A stretch of 64,000 bases of DNA from Macrotis lagotis (Eukaryota; Chordata; Mammalia; Peramelemorphia; Peramelidae). Of this stretch, positions 1-12,300 are shown one piece after another. Below the pieces are notes generated by a model. That model worked only from the letters and a program-made list of their open reading frames with translations. It had not been told where the DNA came from and did not search any database. The stretch lies in assembly GCF_037893015.1 (NCBI RefSeq), contig NC_133665.1:194552146-194616145 (forward strand), read 5' to 3'. The position numbers and the translations under genes were made by a program. Positions within the stretch are counted from its first letter, which is position 1; each line of letters opens with the position of its first letter.

Positions 1-252
1 ATTAGATGAGAGGGGTTCAGGAACCCTTCAGGGCCTGTGTCCAACGGCCTCAGGACTGGGGGGAGGTCAGCTCTCAACCCTCTGCTCAGTTGGCCTCCCC
101 CAGGGCCAGGTCTGCCTCCTTGTTGCCTGGGGGTGAGGGGGTCCTGCTGATGCTGTAGGGCTGGGTCCTTTGCCCCACTTGATACATGAACATGGTGCTA
201 CATGGGGAAGGGGAAGCAGGCCCTGACATCTGTGGCGGCGCTCTTCTCTTAC

Positions 253-358
253 CTTGCTCTTTACCATTGACACAAACGGTAAGATTGACATAGGCGCAGG
301 CTGGGGTAGGTGGGGCCATGCCTTGGGTGAGGGTGATTTCCAGGTCAGAGCCCTTTAA
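253..358 (-). CDS. IARS1: IARS1 exon 30 (last in window)
   Basis: Encodes [20 protein letters not shown] then [15 protein letters not shown]. Acceptor GTTCAG, donor CAAG|GTAAGAG, ends in phase 1. Bases 1-252 are the following intron; the remaining C-terminal exons lie beyond the left edge. Confidence 0.92.
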
Positions 359-3300
359 CTGAACGTAGGACTGAGCTCAGCGTCTTAGCCACTCCGTGAA
401 CTCTGCCCCTGGGGGAGAGGGGGGGCCACCAACCAGGGTCCCCCCAGGGCACCCAATAAGTCATCTCCCAGCCCAAGGCAGCTGGCTCCACTGTGGGCCA
501 GCCCCCCCCCCCCCATCCATGACCCCCTTGATGCCCCGGGGTCAAGCGGACTCGCCCTCCCCTCCCCACACCCTCCTCAATCTTCTGGCCATGTCTTCAG
601 GTCAGTCCCCTAGTTTGGATTATTTTCTCTTAGAGGAGACAGATCCTGGGGACTACCCACCCCGCCAAAGCTGGCCGGGACCCTCAGAGGTTTGGGGGTG
701 TGAGGACCACCTCGCTCACCTGAGTCACTTCCTGAATGAGCACTCTGTCTGACGGAGGCACCGGGTAGGGCTGGAGTGGGGCCTTGATGGTGGCCAAGAT
801 GAAGTCCGTGTGACTCTGAATGATGGTGTCCAGGTAGTCGCCTTTGGAGGGCGACCGGTAGTAGACGGCGATGTCGTCCGTGGGGACCAGGTTGCACTTC
901 AAACCGGAAATGAAAAACCCAAGACCGGCATCAGTGGGAGAGGGTGGGGCCCTCAGTGCACGGCCCTGCAAGGCACTCATATCTCTTCTCCACCAGGATA
1001 CGGGTTCCCGGCTCCCCCTCGTGCCCGGCTCACCTTCTTTCGCAGCTTCTGAATGCGGTTGATGACCTCCCGGGCCATACCTTCGTCCACCATGCTCTGG
1101 TCCGGACTGACATCGAGGAGCACCAGGACCTGTGGGGGGACAGCCAGACGATGTGGCGGGTCAAGGGCCTGGACATGAGGCCCTGGACAAGCCTCTCTCG
1201 GGCCCCAGGCTAGGTCTTCTCCAGCCTCCACTTCCTTGCTGCTTGTGACCTCTGGCCAGACCTTGGCTGTCCTCCCAAAGCCCCAGTGTCCATTAGTCAG
1301 GGGGTCTCACAAGTCCCTTTTGTGGCTCCTGCCTCCCTGGACCACAGCCAGAAAGCCTGAGTGGCCAGCTGACCGCCCTGCAGGAGCCTGGCACCATGAG
1401 GGACTCAGCCTGGCCCAGGGGGTGCCTCACTGGGTCCCCAAGAGGGCCATGGAGAGCACATGAGCACACGCACACAGACATACCCTGAACACAACTCACC
1501 ACACGCACACTCAGACCCACACACACACACACACACACTCACATTTCTGCTCCACATACAGACTGGTCTTTGGGCCTGTGGGGACTTGGGGTAGGATCAG
1601 TGTGAGAGAAGGAAGAGAGGGTTTCACCCACAGGCCAGAGGCCAGACCCTGCTCCACAAGCCTCATTGGATGAGGGAGCCCAGCCTCCCACCGGCCTCCC
1701 ATCTGCCTCCCTGCCCTTCAGTCTTCCCAACGCCCCACCCTCCACTCTCTCTTACCCCTTCCTTCACAAGAACACAGCCCCCCCCTTCAACCTTCTCTCA
1801 GAGCCCTCCGCTGAGGAAAGGAGAAAGCATGGTACCCCCTCCTCCCCAGGTAAGGGGGGCTAGCACAGAATGCAGGCCCCGGAGTCAGGGTGTTCCAAGT
1901 TCAAATACTACCTTGGACACTTGCTAGCTGAGGGGCCCTGGGCAAGCTGCCTGCTTCAGTTTCCACAAGAGAAAAACGGGGACAAGAATAGCAGCCCCCT
2001 CCCAAGGGTCATGGCGGCATCCTGGAAGTCAGGGTCCCTTGCATTCCTGAATAGGGGACAGCAACCCAGAACCAGACTGCCCACGCCTCGCTGACCAGGA
2101 GGAGGTGGCTGGGGGGAAGGGAGGACCTGAGCATCCGAATGCGCCTCGTAGTGAGACGAAGTCCCTTGGGCCTGGTCGAAGGTATATAGGAGGCGGACGT
2201 CTTCTCTTTGAAGCTCGTGTCCATTCACGACAAGGGAACCTGTGGGAGACACCATGGGTGGGCTGGTGCACAGGCTCCCTGGGAAGGGTAGGAGGGAGGG
2301 AGGGAAGCAAGGGAATCCCACATGGCTGTTCCTGGGGACGGAGCCTGGAGCTCTGCTACCACAGCCCAGTGATCCCACCAGGCTCAGCCTGCCCTTGCCT
2401 ATGGGCAAACAACTAATTCAAGTCCAGTTGGTTAGGCAGGGAAAGGGTCAATATTCCATGAAACCAGCTTCAAGACAGTGAAGCACGTCGGTGTACTGGG
2501 GACCTCAAGATGCCCATCACCAGTCTTGGCCTGTTCTTCCAGGGCCAGGTTCCGCCCGGGATGCACGGAGAAAGTCTGGCCATACACTTGGGGCAGCCAG
2601 GCCACCCTCCCATCCTCCTGCACAAAGGGGATGTCAGCTAGGGTCCATTGTCCGTGGTCTGCTGGCCACTCCCCTCTTATCGCACCCAGAGCCTCCTGGG
2701 GTGCTCCCTTTGCTCCATCTGCCCCATGCCCAGATGGCTGAGCCCTGAAGAGTGATGGGCAGCTGGCATCAGCAGATTTCCGCCACTGTGGAGGCAGTGG
2801 GGTCCGATGGATTGGTCACCACATACCGGTCTGCTGCAGGTGCTCCAGCTGCTCGTTGGTCAGCTCCTTGATGGATGCCATCACAGCCTTGAAGGCCCCT
2901 TTGAGGCGCTTGCCTAGCACCATGTGGTCGGGCTCGGCTCTGAGCCGGATGCCATACTTCTTCTTATCTGTAGACAAGGTCACCTGACGAACGTTCAGCT
3001 CCTACATTTAAAGATAAATGATGACTGGACTGCAGGCGGTGGCACTGGGTCCAGGTTTCTGAGGGTGCTCGGGAGTGGGGGGGGGCAGTTACCTACATGG
3101 GAGCACTTCTTAAAAGGGAAGGACTGGAGGAACAGGGGCCGGGTGGACGTGGAGAGGGGAGAGTCGGCTCTTTCCCAGGCGCAGGCTCAGGGCAGGCTGC
3201 ACTAGCCTACCCACCTGGAGGAATAGTCTTGGGAGAGGATGGGGCTGCCGTTGCCCCTGCCCGCAGAGGCCTCACTCACCTCAAGGATGTATTTCTCCAA

Positions 3301-6300
3301 AGACCGGATGTCCTCCAGGGCCTCAGGGTCTTGGTGGATGACCACAATCTCCTTCAAAGGATACTGGAGGAAGAAGAAGGGTCATGACCTCCGTGCCTGG
3401 TGCCCACACCTCTCCTGATTCAATGAATCTTTGAAGTGACCAGAAGGCCCAGGCTGCGGCATCAGAGCTGGGGAGCAGGAGCTAGAGCCGGAGCCAGCCC
3501 ACTCCCCAACCCAGAGGCAGACCCTCCTTTCCAGGGACCCCCTCAGCCCAGGACTCTCCCCTTCTCACTTTGATTGGAATTGTCTTCCGGTCACGGATGA
3601 CTCGGCCCAGCTCAATGACCGACTGCATCCTGGAGACTGCATTCTCTGTCTTCTTGTCAATCAGATCCTCTCTGGTGTGGGAGGATAGCACTCTAAAAGG
3701 GGAGGAAGAGCGCATGCCCGCCTCCCCTGCCTAAGGCCCCTCAGGGAGCCCCCATGCACTCACCCCCAGCCCCCGACCAGGACAGGGACCAGCCCAGGCC
3801 ACCCCCCCACTCCTCTGACTCTGGCCTCAATGGGGGAGGGACCCCCACTCTACCATGCCCCAGAGGGAAGGAGGGGAGCAATTGGGGGTGCTATTGCTCA
3901 CCGGACATGAGGGAGCATCAGGTAGTGGATGCTCAGGGTGTCCTTTTCCCGGACTGAGGCTGGGTCAATGAGAGTCTTTAGATTTTGGTAAATCAGCTCC
4001 GTGAGGAAAGGTGTGTAGGGGGCCTGTGTAAAGTTGAGAAGGGAAGGCACCTGCCTGATAGGGCCATGGATGGCATGGGACAGACACGAGGGATGAGTGG
4101 CTGGAGAAAGGACCCTAATCCAGAGATGGCGACCAGCCCTGGGAATGCGAGTGACCCCCTCCCCTCCTGGGGGGCTAGATGGGGCAGTGCATACAAAATG
4201 CAGGGACATTCTGCTGTTCTACTGGACAGATCCCAGTGGTAGCTCCACTTCAGACTGAAGAGAGGGGGCAACTTGGAAGTAACGTGGCTTGTCTGTCCGA
4301 AGGGCCCGGGCCCAAGCCCAGCATGAACCAAGGCCTGGTCCAAAGGGTGCTTAGCCACAGATCTGTGCTCGCACCCTCTGGTGGTGGTGGTGGTGGGGAG
4401 CTTCACTTTAGTGAACTGGCTGCCCACACCAACTCCAGTATGTCCCGCAAGTCCTCTGGTCAAGCTGGAGAGCCCAGGGGCTCAAGGGAGGGGTATGGGA
4501 GGAGGGGGCACACTCACCATAAGTTTACACAGAGAGAAAAGAATGCTGAATAAAGTCTCTAAGGCCATCACACAATCACTAGTCCCATTTTCACCCTAAA
4601 GAAAAAAGGGTGAAACCATATTACATCAGTCTCTGGGCTGAAGGCAGAACCCCCATCCCCAAAACTCTTCCCTTCCCTGTATGCCAATGTTGAGGCACTG
4701 ACTCCCACAAGTTCACCATGCACCCCTCGGGGGATTCTTTGGATGCTGGGGTGTCCTGGATGACCCTCTTCTGTATCATGGAGAGTCACAGGAGCCAGGG
4801 AAGGAGGGAAGAAGCCTAGAAGCAGCCTCTTAAGAACCTGGTTGTGGGTCTCGGGGGAGGGTCTTGGGCCCTGCACAATTCCTTGGGGAGAATCCTTTTC
4901 CTCTCCCAGAGAGCCTGTGGTGTCCCAAGGCCAGGATGCCTGTGTACTGCTCTGGCCCCTCCTAGCCACTCACCTTGAGCCGCCGCCGGTTCATTCGGAC
5001 GTACCAGTTGGTCAGCACATCCACAAACTTGACTAGCCGTGGCACCACGGTATACAGCCGATAAGCTGGAGTGCCAAGAGGGAGGGATCAAGTCAACAAG
5101 CTTGTCCCAAGAGGGCCATAGGATCTCACAGGACTTCCCCCACCACCCAGGGTAGGCATTCCTCTGGGGCCCAGCTTGCAGAGGGGAGGGAAGCTCCACC
5201 CAGGCTATAACCCTAGCTCCATGCTCCTGGGGGGGCTGGGCTGCTCCTGGAGGGCAGACCCTCCTGTCTGTGTGCCCCCCATCTCTTGGCCAGTGTGCAG
5301 CTTGAGGGTGGGTGCATTACCTCAGGAAGGAGCCGTCAAGAATCTCCCCACCCCCCATGGGTCCTCACCAGCCATCTCGACCTCAAAGAACCCAATGAGC
5401 GATTGCATGAAGGACAGGATCCAGCGATCCGTGATGTTGCTGCTCTCCTTCACTCTGTTCTCATTGTAGAGGAACTCCACCTCCTCCTCCTGCCAGAAGA
5501 GGGAGCGGTGGTACTATCCCCCAGAGTTGGAACCCACTGGACAAGACTTCTGCTTTGGTTTAAGTCATTACAGAAAGGAGGCTGAGAAAAGAAGGGGGGA
5601 GGCCCCTCTGCACACCAGTTGGGTCTGGGGCCCAGGGCACCAAAAGCGGGTTTGGCAATGGAGCACATCCAGATGTCCACTCTCTTTATCTTGGCGGGTA
5701 TTTGAGCCTCCCAACAACCGCCCATCAGTCTCTTCCTTCAGGCCAGTGACAAGACCCCCTTGTCCAAGAAGAGTGCTGCTCTCTTCCCCCATGAATGACC
5801 TCTTGCCTCTACCTACTACAGAGCCTTCTAACTGGGCCTTAAAAATTCAAATGCCTCTCTACTAGTTATTCAAGTGAGGCTGTGTGGGGATGCACCCAGG
5901 GATGAAAGATAAGGCCCTCTCATGACGTTTCAGGGGGCGGCAGCGATGCTGAGCTTAGGGAGGAAAGCGCCAGACTCTGAAAGAAGAATGGGCAGGTCAG
6001 GCCTCAGAATGAAGACAGGCCAGCCACAGAGGCATGCTCTCCACAGGCCCACAGTCCACTGGGCTTCTGGGCAAGCTCACAGTGAGTTGGAACAGACAGA
6101 AGTCTGGAAAGGGGGTGGAGGCTGACTGTGAGAGGTCTTGCATGCCAGGCCAGAAGGTTAGAGACATGGGGAGTGCCATGATCGAATGTGTCACAGGAGG
6201 CACCTGGAGGTCAGTAAGCCTTCACAGAAATACATAAAACTCATGATCCCAAAGGATCCTCAAGACAGAGCCCATTGAGGGTTCCCAGGAAGGCCTGGTC

Positions 6301-9300
6301 CAGGAAGCGGAAGGACCCCCCCACACACACTTGAGCCCATCTTCATAATGTCCAGCAAGTGGACAGCTGTCAGGCTCAGCCCGTCCTGAGAGCATAAGCT
6401 GTTGGAGGCAGGGCATGGCCTCCCAGCACTTGGAACAAGGCAGGCAATACTTTCAGGCACTGAGGTCTGCAGAGCTCCTGAAAAGTAGCGCCCAAAACAG
6501 ACCCCACATAGCAAATGGACTTGGGCCCACAGGGCTTCCCAGAGAGAAGAGGCAGAGGCAGAGGCAGAGGCAGAGTACCTTGTGGCCCCCCATGAGCTCC
6601 CTGCCTCTCTGGGGGTCCCTGGCAGGGTTGGAATTGTCAGCTGACTGACCAGGAGAGTGATTCAGAAGAACTCACTGAGAGCCTTCCCACCAGCATGGTT
6701 CAAGAGGGTCAAGAACTGGCCTGAGGAGGAGACCTAAGAAAGGGAAGCCGCTAAAAACTAAATAAATTGAAAATGAAAATGAAGAAGCAAAGGAAAAAGA
6801 AGCCAACCACAGTGAACTACTACTGTGTAAAAGATTTGGGTTCAAATTCAGAGCAAGACGGTGAGTTTCAACACAAAGCCTCTCCTGTCCCAAAGAGGGA
6901 CATCCAATGGGCTTTATAAGCCTAAAAGAGGTTTTGGAAGGGGCAGCTAGGTGGCACAGTGGATAGAGCACAGTCCACAGTCCTCCTGAGTTCAAATCCA
7001 GCCTCAGACACTTAATACTTAGCTGTGAGACCTTGGGTAAGCCACTTAATCCCATTGCCTTGCAAAAACCAAAAAAAAAAAAGAAAAAAAAAGTTTTTAG
7101 AAGTAAAAAGGAATTCAAAAATCAAATAAAAGAGACTGAGGAAAAATGGGGGGGGGGGGCGCAACACAATCTAAGAAAGTTATGAAAAGAAAGTGAACCA
7201 ATTGGAAAAAAGGTCCAAAATCTTAAGGAAAATGATAACTCCCTGAAAACTAGATTTGGACCAAGAGGAACTGAATGATGTTATGAAGACACCAAGAAAT
7301 TTTAAAACTAGAAAAAATAAAAGAGAATCTGAAACATTTCATAAGGAAACAATATAAAAATAGCTAGATGACCTGAAAGTTATGATAAAAAAAAAACTCT
7401 GAATACAATTATTACAAGGAAAATGGCCCTGAAGTTCTAGTACAAGAGTGTAAAGTAGAAAATAGAAACAGTCCACAGAAGGTAAGGGTGGGGGGAGATG
7501 GCTGAGGTCTGTCCTCTGTCCCTGGGACAGGAATCTGGGGCTTTAGCCATATTCAGACCCTGGTCACAGTCTGGGGTCCCCATCAAGCAGGGACCCCCCT
7601 CCCCTCACAGCCCTGGGGCAGAGAGGAGCACTTATGGTCATTCAACAGATCAGGAGAGCAGTCAGAGTCTTACATAAGACCTTGAAGAAAGGTCCTTGCA
7701 GGGGTGTCCCAATAATACTCAAAAGCTCAGGAAGCAGGGACGGCTAGGTGGCATAGTGGATAAAGCACTGGCCTTGCAGTCAGGAGTACCTGGGTTCAAA
7801 TCTGGTCCCAGACACTTAATAATGACCTAGCTGTGTGGCCTTGGGCAAGCCACTTAACCCCATTTGCCTTGCAAAAAAAAACCCTAAAAAAAAACTCAGG
7901 AGCACCCCAAAACCAGGCTAAGGCTGGGAAAATGAGTAAACAGAAAAAAAAAGGAACTTGACCACAGCCTATTACTTTGGTTCCATTGAGGACCAAAATA
8001 TAGACTATAAAGATGTGAAAGTCCAAGCTTCTGCATCTAAAGACCAAGAAATATAGAAGTTGGGCTCAGGCCATGATAGAACTCAAAAAAAGATTCTGAA
8101 AATCAAGTGAGGGAGATAGAAGAAAAATTGGGAAAAGAAATGAGAGTGATGCAGGAAAAACATGAAAATAAAGTCAGCAACTTAGTCAAGGAGATCCAAA
8201 ACATGTTGAAGAAAATACCATGTTAAAAACCAGCTGAGGTCAAATGAATAAAACAGTTCAAAAAGTTAATGAGAAGAATGCTTTAAAAAGCAGAATTTGC
8301 CAGATGGAAAAGGAGATAAGAAAGTTCTCTGAGGAAAACAAATCCTTCAGATGTAGAATGGAGCTAAAGGAAACTGATGACTTTGAGAGAAATCAAGACA
8401 CAATCACTCAACACCAAAAGAATGAAAAACCAGAAGAAAATGTGAAATATCTCATTGAAAAAACAACTGATCTGGAAAACAGATCAAACAGCCAGAAAGA
8501 TACAAGTCAAATATCATGGTTGCAGTCAGGATCACACAGGACTTAGCAGCAACTACATTAATGGCTCATAGGGCTTGGAATAAAATATTCCAGAGGGCAA
8601 GAGCTTGGAATGCAACCATGAATCAACTACCCAGCAAAACTGAACATACTCTTCCAGGGGAAAAGATGGACTTTCAATGAAACAGGGGAATTTCAAATGT
8701 TCCTGTTGAAATGACCAGAGCTGAACAGAAAGCATGACCTTCAAGTACAGGACTCAGGTGAAGCATAGTGAGTGGAGAAGGGTAAATTATGAGGGACTTA
8801 ATGGTGATGAACTGCATGTATTCCTGCATGGAAAGATGATACTGATAATACTTGTATGAACCTTCTAATTTAAAAGAACAGGCAGAAGGAGCTTTTATAG
8901 ATGAAGCACAGGAGAGAGCTGAATTTAAAGATATAATATATTGCAAGAATGGAGTCAATGGGTGAAAGGGAATGTACTGGGAGTAAGAGAAAGGAGAGGT
9001 AGAATAGGTTAAGATATTGCATATAAAAGATTTTTTTTTGCAAGGAGCTTTTGCTATGGTGTAGAAAAGGGGAAGGTGAAGGGGAATGGAAAAAAAATTT
9101 AAAAGCTGCAGAATTACAGTCTGTATTTTACATATCATAGCAGCTTCTATTCTAAAAGTCTTTAAGTATTAGAGTATCATTTCTTTTTTGTGAGGTAATA
9201 GGGTTAAGTTACTTCTCAAGTAGGGTAGGGTAGGGACAGCTAGGTGGTGTAATGGATAGAGCGCTGGCCCTGGAGCCAGAAAGTCCCAAGTTCAAATCTG

Positions 9301-12300
9301 GTCTCAGACACTTAATAATTACCTAGTTGTGTGACCTTTGGCAAGTCACTTAACTCCACTTCCTTGTAACAAAACTAAAGCAAAAAAAGGTCACATGGGC
9401 AAATAATCAAGTTTGAGGCCACATTTGAACTCAGATCCTCCTAACTCCAGGGCTGATGCTCTATCCACAGCACTACCTAGCAGCCCTGGAATATTATATT
9501 TCAATGAGCAAAAGTCATGGAGGTGTATCTAAAAATAAAGCAAAATAGAGTAAATCCAAGAGTAAAGTAAAAACCCAGGAATGCTGAATATAATTGTGAA
9601 TGAAAAAAACCCTGATATTTGACAAATTGAAAGACTATTAGGTATTTGTATCAAAAAGACCCAAATGCAATAGGAAATTCCTTATTCTGAATTCCCTTTT
9701 CAGAATCTTTTATAAGGAATTTCAGAATAGAGAAAATATTAAAGACTAATTAAAGCAAAACTGATTACTTATAGATATAAAAAAGGTTATCAGTATGATT
9801 AAAACTTTCATCATTATTACTTTTTTTAAAACTTTTGCAAGGCAGTGGGATTAAAGTGGTATGTCCAAGGTCACACAGCTAAGTAAATATTAAGTGTCTG
9901 AGGTTGTATTTGAACTCAGGTCCTCCGGACTCCAAGGCCAGTGCTCTCAGTCCACTGGAAAGGTTGGGGCTGAGTGTGTATCATGGGGTGACTCCAAAAA
10001 ACTAAATAGGCTAGGAAAACATAAAAGGGAGCAATTCTACTCTAAAAATGGGATGTGAAAGGAAGAAAAAAGCAGATGGGGGAGAGCTGATAATAATGAA
10101 GCAGAAACAACATGCACAAGTGAAGGGATGTGGGACTTCAAAAGAGCTAAGAAAACTGGGGGAACCAGATGGGAGGAGGGGTGGGTGAAGTGGGGAGACA
10201 TAAGGTACCAGGGATCAGGTAAAAAGAGAGGCTGAGGAAGAAAACAATGAGGAAAATGATGAGAGAAGAAAATTCACAAATAGTCATGAGAACTTTTAAT
10301 GTGAAGGGGATGTTTTTGGCAGCTCTTTGTGGTGACAAAGAACTGGACATTGCAGGGATCCCCAATAGCTGGGGAACAGTGAGCAACTGGGAGTGGAGGG
10401 GTTGTGCTTGGACAGTCTCGCAGGAACCAGGGCAGAGCAAGTGAGCAGAGCCAAGAGAAGGTGGGAAAAGCCAAGTGGCCGATTAGAAATGGTCAATGGA
10501 GCTCCTGGGAACTAGGCAGGAATCTGGACCCACGGAAAGAGTGGAGAAATAGAAGTCGATGGAAAAGGATCTGCATTGGGATGCTATCTCTAGGGTGGGA
10601 TTAGGAGGGGAGGAGAAGATATTGCCTCCATCACTTTGTAGATTTGGAGGAACAGCAGATCGTATGGTGGAGATTTAGTTTCCCATTTTTCATCTTTTTT
10701 ATGATAGTGTATGGAAATGCCTGCTCTGTTCCATGAATTGAAAATAAAATACATCCGGAAATTTAGAAACGAGGGCAGGCCCAGCCAGGCTCTGCACGCA
10801 GAAGACCCCACAAAATGACTGCTCCCCACAAAATGACTGCTCCCTGATGTGAGAATACGCCCAAACTGACCGGAGCGGAGTGGGAAACTAGAACAAATCT
10901 GGAGGCTCCAAAGGATGATCAAGACGGCGCCTGTGATGGCCACAACCGTATCCCTACTCACTGATGGACAAGTGAGGAGGTGATTAAAAATGGGAAATGG
11001 AAGAGTGGACCCAGGTGAGCACAAGGCCTCTGGTCAGTCGAGCACCCAGGGACACAGAGCAATCCGAACTGGTCCAGACCCTGGGTCCGTCTATAGAGCT
11101 TCCTGGAGAAATATAGTGAGTGAAGGTGAGCACAAGGAAGAGTTTATGGAGAGACCTCGCCAAATGAAGCCATGACGAGGCTCCTACTCAAGGAAGATGT
11201 GAGGGTGGGAGGCTCCTGGTGGGGTTCCTCCACAGCTGAGACTGGGAGGGAGCGTCCCAAGGTTGAGCCTGAGATCTCAGTCCTATCTCACTACGTCTCC
11301 TCATGTGGCTGCTTCCAGACTCTCCCCACTCCCTCCTGCCCAAGATCTGAACATACTGCATGTGGTGGATCTCCCTCATACACACTCTGTGTTCCCCCCC
11401 AAAGAAGCCATTTGATCATTCTGTCTCCCTGCCTGGTGTGCCCCCTTCTCTCCTCTCTCCTGGAATTGGGAGTTTTCCTGAAGAGGACTAGGCTCTTATT
11501 ACTTCCTCCCACCCCAAGGGTTCTCATCTTCCTCTCTCCCCTACCTCAGCCACCAGGCAGAATGGCAGTTCCTTAAGGACTCCCCCTCCCCCCCCAACAA
11601 GGCTTTCCTGGTCCCCCAAGGTCCTGGTGAGTTGCCCACAGTCACCTAGAAGCCTGGGGCTGACACTGTCCTGCTCCTCTAGATCAAGCAGGATTTGGTC
11701 CCTGTACTGCGGGTGCCCCCTACATCAGACCACTGTCAGCCCAAAGCAGGCAGAGGACACCAACCATGCCTCCTGCAGCCCATACCTTATGAAGACGGAG
11801 GATATTCTGGATGAGAAAGCGGTAGGCATTGTACCACGGCAGGAGGACATCTTTGAGGACGTCCCGGACACCCTCCTCTTTAAAGCGCAGATTCTCTGCT
11901 CGGACCACAGGTGAGTTAATGAGATACAGCCTGCGACAGTTGAAGAAAGCCATCACTGCCCTGGCCTGGCTAGGTCAGGGGTTCGCTCTGAGATGGCCCC
12001 ATATATGGAGCCATTAGTCAATCACAGGGACAACTGAAGGCCGGGTTTGGAAGGGTTGTAAACTGCACTAGCAGAGGACTTTCCCCATGGGGACAGCTCC
12101 ATCTGTACTTCCCCAACGCCTTCCCGGACCTGGCAGAGTTTGGGGAGTATGAACCTTTGAGTATACTGAGATGTCAACACAAGCTGGGGCATCCGAGACC
12201 AGCTGGACCAGAGAGCCCCCTGCGAAGGGGGTGGCTTGTGGCCTGCCCTAGGAAACTGTGCCAGGGAATCTCTACTAATGCCCTGGAAAAAGACTGAGAT

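Larger units (their letters stand above)
5490..11785 (-). other. IARS1: IARS1 intron 19 (6.3 kb)
   Basis: Longest IARS1 intron seen. The middle (6,760-10,000) is LINE and SINE sequence listed separately. 5,490-6,750 and 10,754-11,785 hold nothing I recognise beyond a short tandem duplication (ACAAAATGACTGCTCCCC) near 10,808-10,844. Confidence 0.85.

Noticed and set aside
6941-7092. tRNA gene suggested by box A/B-like sequence in SINEs
   Set aside because: All such matches are tRNA-derived SINEs with A-rich tails and no intact cloverleaf; no true tRNA gene was seen.
10754-11785. Possible LTR or retroviral remnant near the short tandem duplication
   Set aside because: No paired repeats, primer site or coding remnant could be identified, so no element is called.
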